25,871 nt of DNA from Candidatus Parcubacteria bacterium (GCA_014378965.1 JACMMR010000057.1:1-25871); one strand, 5' to 3'. Counted from the stretch's first letter, positions 16,606-23,159 are shown. The notes: a model not told the origin generated them from the letters alone. Program-made: numbers and translations.

Positions 16606-16624
16606 AGTTTTTTTGCTAGTTAAC

Positions 16625-16660
16625 AAATGGCGAATCACAAGGTTGTGAAAAACGCCATTT
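16625..16660 (-). promoter_or_regulatory. Intergenic hairpin between the Cys-rich peptide gene and csoR
   Basis: Perfect 8-bp arms AAATGGCG/CGCCATTT enclose a second inverted repeat, CACAA/TTGTG. On the minus strand only a short TTTGTT follows, so full termination is unlikely. It could act as a partial terminator or a 3' stabiliser that lets the short first gene be made in excess over csoR and the membrane proteins. Confidence 0.65.
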
Positions 16661-16675
16661 ATTTTTATTTATAAA

Positions 16676-16753
16676 TTATTTGCAACAAGTTATTCCACAT
16701 CCGCATGTTGTACATGTGCAAGTCTTGCATTCGCATTTCTTTGTTGTTGTCAT
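16676..16753 (-). CDS. 25-residue Cys-rich metallothionein-like peptide
   Basis: A 26-codon reading frame, ATG at 16751-16753 and TAA at 16676-16678, too short for usual gene calling. Eight of 25 residues are Cys, at 7, 9, 12, 14, 17, 19, 23 and 24: C-x-C, x2, C-x-C, x2, C-x-C, x3, C-C. The remainder is mainly Thr, Lys and Gly, with no aromatic residue. The spacing is that of a thiolate metal cluster as in metallothioneins; eight Cys could bind a small Cu(I) cluster. It is the first gene after a perfect promoter whose spacer holds a CsoR-type operator, and csoR follows. These facts together make a copper-buffering peptide likely. It matches no bacterial metallothionein that I can name (MymT is about twice as long). 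Confidence 0.8.
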   Translation of the reverse strand: MTTTKKCECKTCTCTTCGCGITCCK

Positions 16754-16804
16754 AGTTTTTGTTTTAAGTATCAGCGGTTATATTAAATACTAATACTTGA
16801 TTAT

Positions 16805-16833
16805 ATTATATACCCCACTAGGGTATACGTCAA
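16805..16833 (-). promoter_or_regulatory. Copper-operon promoter with CsoR-type operator in the spacer
   Basis: On the minus strand, TTGACG (16828-16833), exactly 17 nt, TATAAT (16805-16810). The spacer is filled by the palindrome TATACCC-5 nt-GGGTATA (16809-16827), the TACCC...GGGTA form of known CsoR/copper operators in Firmicutes and Actinobacteria. A repressor bound here would cover both promoter boxes. The predicted start near 16798 leaves a leader of about 45 nt before the Cys-rich peptide ATG. Confidence 0.88.
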
Positions 16834-16849
16834 CTAAATTGAAATAGAT

Positions 16850-17593
16850 TTATTTTTGATTCGAGTTTTGAATCATTGAATCAATTGCAGAAATAACATT
16901 ATTTTGAGCACCTCCAAAACCAAAAATAGATGAAGTGAAGCTTTGTTTTATTTCACTAACCATAGTTCCCCAATTTATCTCAGTTGGCAAAGCTTTTGCA
17001 TTCTTTCGACCAGCCATTAATAATTTCCAACCAAAAATAATACTGAACAATCTGATAAAGAATGTGATAATTGATGTTAACAGTATAAAGATTCCAACCC
17101 AAAAGAATATACTTAAAAAACCTCGAACCATCTTGGCACCATATATCCAAGAACCTGGGTTTGCTGGGTCATAATTAATGTTTATACTTTCACCTTCTGA
17201 CATAGAACAATAATTTGAAGAAGACATGGGTGATTGTTTAGTATACTCTTGACCATCAACTACATAATTAACTGTCAACGAACAACTCTTATCAGACCTT
17301 CCTATTGTAACAACTTTTGCATCTGTTATTGCGGTCATATTGTCAATTTTCATCATTCCACCAATAAATGAAGGAACCAATATAAAAGCAATTGCTAAAC
17401 CCATTCCAATTATTGTACCAAATATTCCAGGACGTTTTTTCTGTCCGAATGGATTATCTATACCGACAAAACCATCCGCTATCAAGACTGCACCTATCGC
17501 CTGTTGTGCCGCAGCGTAACTTGCTGGACCTTTTGCTTTATATGATTCTAGAAATTCTGATGCTTGATTTTTTAAAGTTGAAAATATTTTCAT
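16850..17593 (-). CDS. DUF3592-like membrane protein
   Basis: A 247-aa protein. The N-terminal 55 residues are soluble and contain a GADGF-like AVLIADGFVGIDNPFG segment. Membrane spans fall at about 55-78 and 155-190. The part between them (about 88-150) resembles a DUF3592-type extracytoplasmic beta domain (VTIGRSDKSCSLTVNYVVDG, later INYDPANPGSW). It has two Cys (C104 and about C128) that could pair. The C-terminal 50 residues are soluble and Ser/Asn-rich. The gene ends only 17 nt before the -35 box of the copper promoter, with no terminator seen, so read-through into the metal operon is possible. Function is unknown. Confidence 0.7.
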   Translation of the reverse strand: MKIFSTLKNQASEFLESYKAKGPASYAAAQQAIGAVLIADGFVGIDNPFGQKKRPGIFGTIIGMGLAIAFILVPSFIGGMMKIDNMTAITDAKVVTIGRSDKSCSLTVNYVVDGQEYTKQSPMSSSNYCSMSEGESININYDPANPGSWIYGAKMVRGFLSIFFWVGIFILLTSIITFFIRLFSIIFGWKLLMAGRKNAKALPTEINWGTMVSEIKQSFTSSIFGFGGAQNNVISAIDSMIQNSNQK

Positions 17594-17622
17594 GTATTTT
17601 AATTATTATTTTTTAATACATG
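17591..17622 (-). promoter_or_regulatory. Inverted repeat covering the start codon of the DUF3592-like gene
   Basis: CATGTATT (17591-17598) and AATACATG (17615-17622) form an 8-bp stem around 16 AT-rich nt. The first arm contains the ATG, so folding would hide the start codon. A TG-A-TACAAT extended -10 lies just upstream on the minus strand (about 17624-17632). Confidence 0.4.
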
Positions 17623-17662
17623 TATTGTATCACATTGGTATTACAGGCAATCAAACTTCTAT

Positions 17663-17691
17663 TTGACAAAACACAAATTTTAATTTAAATT
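17663..17691 (+). promoter_or_regulatory. Promoter of the 105-aa gene
   Basis: TTGACA (17663-17668), 17 nt, TAAATT (17686-17691). The expected start is near 17698, upstream of two ATGs at 17704 and 17732. Confidence 0.6.
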
Positions 17692-17703
17692 AAAACAGTC
17701 TAC

Positions 17704-17766
17704 ATGAACCCCAAACAAAACACACTCACTGATGAAAACATATATCTTCTTTTTCATTCTTCCTGA
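17704..17766 (+). CDS. Possible 20-aa upstream ORF (leader peptide)
   Basis: The first ATG after the predicted transcription start opens a 20-codon frame that ends with TGA at 17764-17766 and overlaps the first 35 bases of the 105-aa gene in another frame. If translated it would compete with the ATG at 17732. It may also be chance, since no ribosome-binding site precedes it. Confidence 0.25.
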   Translation: MNPKQNTLTDENIYLLFHSS

Positions 17767-18049
17767 TAACACCAAGATCTATTGCACCGGCAACAAAAAC
17801 GGTGTCTCCGTCGACAGGTTTCTCGCGAGAGGATATCAGACAACTGATCCAGACGATCTCAAGGACCACATCCAGGATGGTTTCAACGAATGCTGGGAAG
17901 AAAACCCTGGCTATTCCGGCGGAGATATCTGGAAAGATACACCGCTCGAAAAAATCACTTTGAACTATGAGGAAATTCCTGATGAGGAAACCTTCTCTGG
18001 TGGCGGCACCAGCGACGGTGGCGGCCTAGCACAGGTCGAAGTGGAGTAA
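17732..18049 (+). CDS. Small hypothetical acidic protein, 105 aa
   Basis: Not recognised. The protein starts with a hydrophobic strand (KTYIFFFILPDNTKIYC) that looks like a cytoplasmic beta strand rather than a signal peptide. An acidic, aromatic middle follows (CWEENPGYSGGDIW), then a Gly/Ser/Asp-rich tail (FSGGGTSDGGG) that is probably disordered. The net charge is strongly negative. It is an isolated plus-strand gene with its own TTGACA promoter and its own terminator (18068-18097). Its base composition is clearly richer in G+C than adjacent genes, as for the 69-aa gene at 12386. Confidence 0.75.
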   Translation: MKTYIFFFILPDNTKIYCTGNKNGVSVDRFLARGYQTTDPDDLKDHIQDGFNECWEENPGYSGGDIWKDTPLEKITLNYEEIPDEETFSGGGTSDGGGLAQVEVE

Positions 18050-18067
18050 GTCACATCCAACCAAAAA

Positions 18068-18097
18068 AAACACGAGTCCTCCTCAGGACCCGTGTTT
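18068..18097. terminator. Bidirectional terminator between the 105-aa gene and the SPFH gene
   Basis: AAACACG/CGTGTTT and GTCCT/AGGAC pair around the loop CCTC, with one mismatch (A/C) between the blocks. A T-rich run follows on the plus strand, and eight T's follow on the minus strand, where it ends the SPFH operon. Confidence 0.9.
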
Positions 18098-18111
18098 CTT
18101 CTTTTTCTTTA

Positions 18112-19023
18112 TTAGACTTTATATTGTCTCCCTTCCTTCCCTCCTTCAATCCCTGCCACAATCTGATTCATAATATCATGAGTCTTTGAAACACTTGAAT
18201 CAATAAATATAACTTTACTATTTTCAGATGAACCAATACTCTTCATTGTATCCAAATACTGTGTCAAAGTCAGTGTAGCAATAATCTCAGCTGCATTTTG
18301 TTTTGTCGCTGATGCCACCACCTCAATAGATTCTTTCAAACCTTCGGCAATAGCACGTCTTTCCATCGCAATACCTTCACCCTGCAATCGCTTTCTTTCT
18401 CTCTCAGCTTCAGCTTCTTTAATCGCTTGAATTTTAATTGCCTCACCTTTATTTTCAGCCGCTTTCTTTAGTTGCTCTGATGCTACTACTTCAGACATAG
18501 CATTTGTAATAAGAATTGGAAATGTAACATTTGTGATTTGAAAACTATTTATTTGCATACCCCAATCTCTAAATTGAATTTCAAGATCATTTTTAATATG
18601 TAATGCTAACTCTTCTTTTTTTTCAAGTAAAGATTCATGTGTCTCTCTGGCTACATATGTTCGAAGTGAGTTTTCAATACTTGCTTCAATTGAACGAGCA
18701 CGATCTTCAAGTTCGTATGTATATTTCTTTACACCTTCAGTATTTTCAACTTTGTCCACTGAGTAGATTAAGTTTGTACCGATCGTTGTAATCACTTTAT
18801 CCTTAGATGGATAATTTCCTTGCAATGCAAAGTTTTGTTGTCTTAAACTTATTCGTTCTCTAATAGATTCTAGAAAAGGAATTTTAATATTAAAACCAGC
18901 TGTCATAGTTCTGTTGTATTTTCCTAAAAACTCAACAACTGCAACAGTGTTTTGCTTAATAATTCGAATATTTGCTATTAGTATTAAAAATAATAGTATA
19001 ATGATGATTGTGAATGTTGTCAT
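18112..19023 (-). CDS. SPFH/band 7 (stomatin/prohibitin-like) membrane protein
   Basis: A 303-aa scaffold protein of membrane microdomains. It has an N-terminal membrane segment (about residues 3-19), then the SPFH domain (about 20-190) beginning QNTVAVVEFLGKYNRTMTAG and including the ARETHESLLEKKEEL region. An Ala/Glu/Lys-rich coiled coil (about 182-230, AAENKGEAIKIQAIKEAEAE) follows, then a C-terminal segment with LTLTQYLDTM, a common feature of stomatin-like members. SPFH proteins often oligomerise and control membrane proteases. No NfeD or FtsH partner is visible here; the upstream neighbour, 18 nt away, is a glycosyltransferase, so the pair probably forms an operon. Confidence 0.92.
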   Translation of the reverse strand: MTTFTIIIILLFLILIANIRIIKQNTVAVVEFLGKYNRTMTAGFNIKIPFLESIRERISLRQQNFALQGNYPSKDKVITTIGTNLIYSVDKVENTEGVKKYTYELEDRARSIEASIENSLRTYVARETHESLLEKKEELALHIKNDLEIQFRDWGMQINSFQITNVTFPILITNAMSEVVASEQLKKAAENKGEAIKIQAIKEAEAERERKRLQGEGIAMERRAIAEGLKESIEVVASATKQNAAEIIATLTLTQYLDTMKSIGSSENSKVIFIDSSVSKTHDIMNQIVAGIEGGKEGRQYKV

Positions 19024-19041
19024 AAGGCAACTATACCACCT

Positions 19042-19761
19042 TTATCTCACCTCAGTCCACTCTTTTGTAATTGATCTTTTTGTAAATCGCACCGCCAAAT
19101 CGTTCATCATCCAGGTACACAATAGCTTTGGCCACCCTATTGTATGAGCTCTACGACCTGTATGATATACAGTTAGCTTGGAAACAAATCTCGTTCTTCC
19201 TACTGTATGTAACCTTCTAAACAGTTCGTAATCTTCTGAGGCTACTATTTGTTCATTGAATCCACCGATTTTTTGAAATGCTTCTTTTTTAATCATTTGA
19301 AATTCCCCTGCTGCTCCGGCTGAACCAATAATATTATTTAATATAAAATTAAAATATCCTAAACAGCTAAACACCATCATATCTCCAAATGTTTCTAAAT
19401 CTTTTAATACTTTTATAGATACTGTTGCTCCAACCATATTTTTATTTTCAGAAAATATTTTTTCTAACTCCCCAAAAAATATATTTGGGTTTTGAATATA
19501 CGTATCAGCATCAAGAAAAACTAAAAAATCTCCGATTGCAATTTTAGCTCCAGCATTTCTTGCTTCGCCAATTGTCTGTCGGGTAGGCTTTGAATGAATC
19601 ACAATTTTATCAGTATACCTTTTCACTATTTCCAATGTTGTATCGGTACTTTTTCCATCACTAATAATAATTTCTTTTGGACCAGAATACGTTTCAATAC
19701 AAGACAGTATTTTTTCTATTACCTTCTCTTCATTAAGTGTGGGAATTATAAATGAAATCAT
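19042..19761 (-). CDS. Family 2 glycosyltransferase
   Basis: A 239-aa GT-A fold glycosyltransferase that transfers a sugar from a nucleotide donor, probably to a lipid carrier, glycan or glycolipid. The N-terminus has the IIPTLNEEKVIEKIL nucleotide-binding strand-helix. D84-A-D86 (FLDADT) is the metal-binding DxD, and E176-D177 (SEDYELFRRL) holds the probable catalytic base. The sugar donor cannot be read from sequence. There is no membrane span of full length near the C-terminus, although MMVFSCLGYFNFIL (about 128-141) may touch the membrane. It is the first gene of the pair with the SPFH protein. Confidence 0.92.
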   Translation of the reverse strand: MISFIIPTLNEEKVIEKILSCIETYSGPKEIIISDGKSTDTTLEIVKRYTDKIVIHSKPTRQTIGEARNAGAKIAIGDFLVFLDADTYIQNPNIFFGELEKIFSENKNMVGATVSIKVLKDLETFGDMMVFSCLGYFNFILNNIIGSAGAAGEFQMIKKEAFQKIGGFNEQIVASEDYELFRRLHTVGRTRFVSKLTVYHTGRRAHTIGWPKLLCTWMMNDLAVRFTKRSITKEWTEVR

Positions 19762-19790
19762 AAGGGTGTTCTATAAGTATACACCTATAT

Positions 19791-19818
19791 TTGACTAGAG
19801 CTAGCAACTCGTATATCC
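19791..19818 (+). promoter_or_regulatory. Promoter of the 96-aa gene
   Basis: TTGACT (19791-19796) and TATATC (19813-19818) with a 16-nt spacer. The leader would be about 33 nt. Confidence 0.4.
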
Positions 19819-19857
19819 TGAATAGGCGCAGAATCGTACTGCTAAAAAACCAATATT

Positions 19858-20148
19858 ATGAACCCCTTATCATCCTTGCCAATTCCACCGGTAAAAATAG
19901 ATTCTTACAGAATCTATACTCGAGTTACTTGTTGCTTATCAGATAGCACTAAACCTGAAATCTTTGAATTTTCTACCAAACAACCAGTAGATAATTTTTT
20001 ACCACACCTACCAAAAAAATACTTAACATCCTTTTATTTTGAAATAGTCGAGGAAATTAAAACTTTTACTAAGGGTATATTAACAAACAAAAAAGAAAAT
20101 GTTTCCAATTGTTCTAAAAAGTACCTTGCTGAAAATGATTTCAAGTAA
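19858..20148 (+). CDS. Small hypothetical protein, 96 aa
   Basis: No family recognised. A soluble 96-aa protein: a Pro-rich start (SSLPIPPVK), a mixed middle with a CC pair, and a Lys/Asn-rich C-terminus. It has no signal peptide and no membrane span. It stands alone on the plus strand between two minus-strand genes, with a plausible promoter and a hairpin plus T8 run after it. Its base use is AT-rich like the surroundings, unlike the small genes at 12386 and 17732. It may be a fast-evolving or lineage-specific gene. Confidence 0.55.
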   Translation: MNPLSSLPIPPVKIDSYRIYTRVTCCLSDSTKPEIFEFSTKQPVDNFLPHLPKKYLTSFYFEIVEEIKTFTKGILTNKKENVSNCSKKYLAENDFK

Positions 20149-20165
20149 ATCATATTTTCAAAAAT

Positions 20166-20198
20166 CAAAAGCGTTTCTTCTCGGGAAGCGTTTTTTTT
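20166..20198 (+). terminator. Probable weak terminator after the 96-aa gene
   Basis: A short CTTC-TCGG-GAAG stem is followed by GCG and eight T's. It can be extended only with bulges, so the hairpin is weak, but the T run and position fit an intrinsic terminator. Confidence 0.45.
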
Positions 20199-20213
20199 AT
20201 ATTATTTTAAATA

Positions 20214-21053
20214 TTATCTTATTGTATGTATTTCTTCGACTGGAGAAATGGGTATATTAATCCCTCTTACTTTTACATAAGTCTTGGCTATTACAATCAA
20301 CAACATTGGCGAGATAACAAACACAGTTATTATTGGAAAAATATATTGTTCAAACATTTTATCTGAAATACCAATAACACTGGCCACAATACCTACAATT
20401 ACTGAGCACACACCAGCAGCCAAACCAATCAGAAATATTATTAGTATAGCTTTCCACATATCTTTTTTGTGATCCATACCAAGTGTGATTGATTCGCGAA
20501 CAGCATCTCTTGCTGAAATCTCTTTTGAAAAAATAATTGTTTTAAATAAAAGAAAGCGGTTAATAGAAAGTAAAAGACCAATTGCCACTAGTGCAACTGA
20601 CACATCCAGTAAAAATCCAAGAATTTGATTACCTCCATATATTTTTATATATATTAAGACGGCTATAAATGGTAACAAATATAACCAAGTTCTTGCAATT
20701 AAATACAAACCTCCCCAAACATTTACCATGATCCACTTCCAAACATTTTTCTTTTGAAAATCATATCCTTCTTGTGTGTCAAATATACCGGTGTCTTCAT
20801 TTCGCTGTACTGTTCGATATATTGCTGGAGCTAAAAATAGAATACTAAAAAGTCCACCAATTAATGTTATTAAACCAAAAATAGCAGTATTTAAATTTAA
20901 AATTTTTGCTTTTATCAATACATCAAATTTGTCAGATGTATAGGTCGTTACATACATAGTTAACAGGACTGGCAATCCCATTGTGAACAATTTACTAAAA
21001 TTGGCCTTAAACGTTTTGTAAGTCTCCCGAAGAAGCTGTGATATATGTGTCAT
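20214..21053 (-). CDS. Multi-pass membrane protein, 279 aa
   Basis: Unrecognised integral membrane protein. A short cytoplasmic N-terminal helix (MTHISQLLRETYKTFKANF) precedes about six hydrophobic spans spread over residues 27-260. A charged loop (RNEDTGIFDTQEGYDFQKKNVWKW) and a second one (SKEISARDAVRESITLGMDHKKDMWKA) separate them. The layout resembles DUF975 or GDPD membrane-domain proteins, but I cannot assign it. I chose the ATG at 21051-21053 because a TATAAT (21061-21066) ends 7 nt before it, while the longer frame to 21104 would start upstream of that promoter. It diverges from cysS. Confidence 0.72.
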   Translation of the reverse strand: MTHISQLLRETYKTFKANFSKLFTMGLPVLLTMYVTTYTSDKFDVLIKAKILNLNTAIFGLITLIGGLFSILFLAPAIYRTVQRNEDTGIFDTQEGYDFQKKNVWKWIMVNVWGGLYLIARTWLYLLPFIAVLIYIKIYGGNQILGFLLDVSVALVAIGLLLSINRFLLFKTIIFSKEISARDAVRESITLGMDHKKDMWKAILIIFLIGLAAGVCSVIVGIVASVIGISDKMFEQYIFPIITVFVISPMLLIVIAKTYVKVRGINIPISPVEEIHTIR

Positions 21054-21060
21054 ATCAATA

Positions 21061-21090
21061 ATTATAGTCTTATTACAATAAAATAGTAAA
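21061..21090 (-). promoter_or_regulatory. Promoter of the 279-aa membrane protein gene
   Basis: TTTACT (21085-21090), 18 nt, TATAAT (21061-21066) on the minus strand. The expected start lies at or next to the ATG at 21053, so the mRNA is probably leaderless. Confidence 0.6.
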
Positions 21091-21101
21091 TACGTTATAA
21101 T
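21073..21101 (+). promoter_or_regulatory. Promoter of cysS
   Basis: TTACAA (21073-21078), 17 nt, TATAAT (21096-21101), and 6 nt later the cysS ATG, so the message is predicted to be leaderless. This promoter overlaps the divergent one on the other strand, and the two probably compete. Confidence 0.65.
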
Positions 21102-21107
21102 CAAAAA

Positions 21108-22469
21108 ATGTCTATCAAACTGTATAACACTCTAACAACAAAAATAGAAGAGATTGAAACCATTAAAGAAAATGAAGTTTCGATGTATCATTGTGGTCCT
21201 ACTGTATATGATTATTTACATATTGGAAATATGAAGATGTATCTATTTGCTGATATCTTGAGACGCACTTTTGAATTTTCTGGATATACAATTAAGCAAG
21301 TAATAAATATAACTGATGTAGGTCATCTTGTTTCAGACTCTAATGACGGAGAAGATAAGATAGAAAAGTCAGCAGTTGAAAATAATAAAACAGCAAAAGA
21401 AATTGCTGATTTTTTCATAAATATTTTTTTTGATGATTTAAAAAAAATGAACATTGAAACAACTGGAACAATTTTTCCAAAAGCTACAGATACTATTCCT
21501 GAACAAATTATACTTATTCAAAAATTGGAATCTGAAGGACATACTTATAAAACTGAAGATGGGATTTATTTCGATGTATCAACTTTTCCTGATTATGGAA
21601 AATTGGGAAATATTGACCTTGAAGGATTACAAGCGGGTAAAAGGATTGAATTTAACGAAGAGAAACATACACCATATGATTTTGCTCTTTGGAAATTTTC
21701 ACCAAAGAATAAAATTCGTCAACAGGAGTGGAAATCTCCTTGGGGTGTTGGATTTCCTGGTTGGCACATAGAATGTTCTGCAATGGCTCAAAAATACCTT
21801 GGTAACACATTTGATATCCATACAGGTGGAATAGATCATATCCCTGGACACCACAATAATGAAATAGCACAGAGCGAATGTGCGAATCATGCTCCTCTAG
21901 CACATATTTGGATGCACGGAGCCTTTATGAATTGGAAGGATAAAAAAATGAGTAAATCTGATGGTACTTTTATTACTTTGACCGATTTAGAAAATCAAAA
22001 TATTTCTCCGCTTTCATATCGTTACTTTTTATTACAAGCTCGATATAGTCAACCACTTTTTTTTGAGATTGAAGATATAAAAGCTTCTCAAACTGCATAT
22101 TATAGATTAAAAAATCGAATTCAAGATATTTTAAAAAATAATATAGTAATTGATGAAAATTCTATTATAAAAAAAATGGCAGGAATTATCGAAAATGATT
22201 TGGATACACCTAAATTATTAGCGTACCTGTGGGATTTGGTGAACGAAGAAAACATTAATAAAAAAATCATAGAAAAATTTGATTCAATACTTGGACTTAA
22301 ACTTTTAAAGCAAGATAATATCCCGGAAGAAATCCTTGCTCTGAAAGTAGAGCGCGATCTTGCTCGATCAAATAAAGATTTTACAAAATCAGATGAACTG
22401 CGAGATAAAATAAAAAACCTCGGCTATGAGGTTTTGGATACACCGGACGGAACGAAGATAAAAAAATAA
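21108..22469 (+). CDS. cysS: Cysteinyl-tRNA synthetase
   Basis: Charges tRNA-Cys with cysteine in the cytoplasm. The 453-aa length is typical. Class I signature motifs are HIGN (38-41, in the HIGH position) and KMSKS (280-284). The zinc ligands that select cysteine are present: C29 (YHCGPTVYD), C223 (HIECSAM), and H248/E252 (GHHNNEIAQ). The C-terminal part is the anticodon-binding helical domain, with the usual ARSNKDFTKSDELRDKI helix. It has its own leaderless-type promoter. No strong intrinsic terminator follows on the plus strand; the large inverted repeat at 22527-22603 lacks a T run. Confidence 0.97.
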   Translation: MSIKLYNTLTTKIEEIETIKENEVSMYHCGPTVYDYLHIGNMKMYLFADILRRTFEFSGYTIKQVINITDVGHLVSDSNDGEDKIEKSAVENNKTAKEIADFFINIFFDDLKKMNIETTGTIFPKATDTIPEQIILIQKLESEGHTYKTEDGIYFDVSTFPDYGKLGNIDLEGLQAGKRIEFNEEKHTPYDFALWKFSPKNKIRQQEWKSPWGVGFPGWHIECSAMAQKYLGNTFDIHTGGIDHIPGHHNNEIAQSECANHAPLAHIWMHGAFMNWKDKKMSKSDGTFITLTDLENQNISPLSYRYFLLQARYSQPLFFEIEDIKASQTAYYRLKNRIQDILKNNIVIDENSIIKKMAGIIENDLDTPKLLAYLWDLVNEENINKKIIEKFDSILGLKLLKQDNIPEEILALKVERDLARSNKDFTKSDELRDKIKNLGYEVLDTPDGTKIKK

Positions 22470-22621
22470 CCCCAAGTAACAAGTGTTTAAGCACTCTACC
22501 GAAGTCATATATATGGAATTGAGTCATCTCGAGGATGGCTAGCTGTACAACCTAGGATGTGTCCAGTAACCTTTTTGCTAAAGTGAGCTGTCCATCCTCG
22601 AGAATCGTCTAAGTGGGCCAC
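22457..22621 (-). ncRNA. Candidate structured RNA behind cysS
   Basis: A gene-free stretch containing a perfect 12-bp inverted repeat (arms 22527-22538 and 22592-22603, sequence TCTCGAGGATGG and its complement). The stem extends inward by five more pairs (22540-22544 with 22586-22590), and a nested GGA/TCC hairpin sits in the loop. On the minus strand a good promoter (TTGACA-16-TAATAT) points into it, and a run of seven T's ends it inside the cysS 3' end (22460-22466). The predicted RNA is about 165 nt. I could not match it to RNase P, tmRNA or SRP RNA. A 6S-like RNA is possible but unproven. Confidence 0.4.
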
Positions 22622-22627
22622 AATTGT

Positions 22628-22655
22628 ATATTATCACATACCTACTATTTGTCAA
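22628..22655 (-). promoter_or_regulatory. Minus-strand promoter pointing into the structured region
   Basis: TTGACA (22650-22655), 16 nt, TAATAT (22628-22633), with TG one base before the -10 (extended -10). No minus-strand ORF follows, so it would drive the candidate RNA. Confidence 0.55.
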
Positions 22656-22679
22656 TAAGTTCCTGTCCTGCATATTTGA

Positions 22680-22685
22680 TATACT
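22680..22685 (+). promoter_or_regulatory. -10 box of the 153-aa membrane protein gene
   Basis: TATACT ends 6 nt before the ATG at 22692, again a leaderless arrangement. No convincing -35 box is visible at 16-18 nt. Confidence 0.45.
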
Positions 22686-22691
22686 TTGTAT

Positions 22692-23150
22692 ATGTCTCTC
22701 ATCTTTTTATACATAGTTCATCATATCGTATTATGTTTAGGTTTGGCATCATCTATCGTGATAGACATATTTATCATTATGGTAGAAAAAACAAAAAGAA
22801 TAAGAGGAATTGAAAAAAACATTATGGAGCGAGTTATGTCATATTCCTTTATTTCATCTCTTTTTATTTTTTTTCTTCAGTTGATGTATCTTGCGTATAT
22901 TTATTTTAGTCTTGATGAATTCAGTACAAAAATATACTTGTTCACTAGTATCACCTTTCTTCTCTCAGCAGTATTGCTTTTCTGTACAGCAACTCAGAAA
23001 TATTATCAATTTAAAATTCTTGAAAGAAACCAAGAAAAATATAATCATTTGTCCGATAGTTTTATACATCATCACAGAGAATTTAAGCAAACTTCTGTCA
23101 TCATTTTAATCCTTTGGCTAGCTTTATACATCGCCTTTATTTTGATATAG
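22692..23150 (+). CDS. Four-span membrane protein upstream of dnaB
   Basis: Unrecognised membrane protein of 152 residues from the ATG at 22692; the frame also offers a TTG at 22686 (154 residues). Hydrophobic spans lie near residues 2-28, 51-70, 79-96 and 133-152, with a basic loop (EKTKRIRGIEKNIMERVM) between the first two and a soluble His-rich loop (SFIHHHREFKQ) before the last. It ends 9 nt before the dnaB ATG, so the two are probably cotranscribed. The ATG is favoured because TATACT (22680-22685) would cover the TTG. Confidence 0.68.
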   Translation: MSLIFLYIVHHIVLCLGLASSIVIDIFIIMVEKTKRIRGIEKNIMERVMSYSFISSLFIFFLQLMYLAYIYFSLDEFSTKIYLFTSITFLLSAVLLFCTATQKYYQFKILERNQEKYNHLSDSFIHHHREFKQTSVIILILWLALYIAFILI

Positions 23151-23159
23151 ATAATCTAC

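Noticed and set aside
16606..16638. Longer csoR start at 16638
   Set aside because: That ATG lies in the hairpin at 16625-16660 and adds residues absent from the CsoR family; 16605 gives the normal length and ligand positions.
22527..22603. Large inverted repeat as the cysS terminator
   Set aside because: No T run follows the stem on the plus strand and the loop is over 40 nt, so it does not fit an intrinsic terminator.
22613..22813. Plus-strand ORF overlapping the start of the membrane protein gene
   Set aside because: It is in another frame from the clearly membrane-spanning protein and has an atypical Tyr/Ser/His-rich composition.
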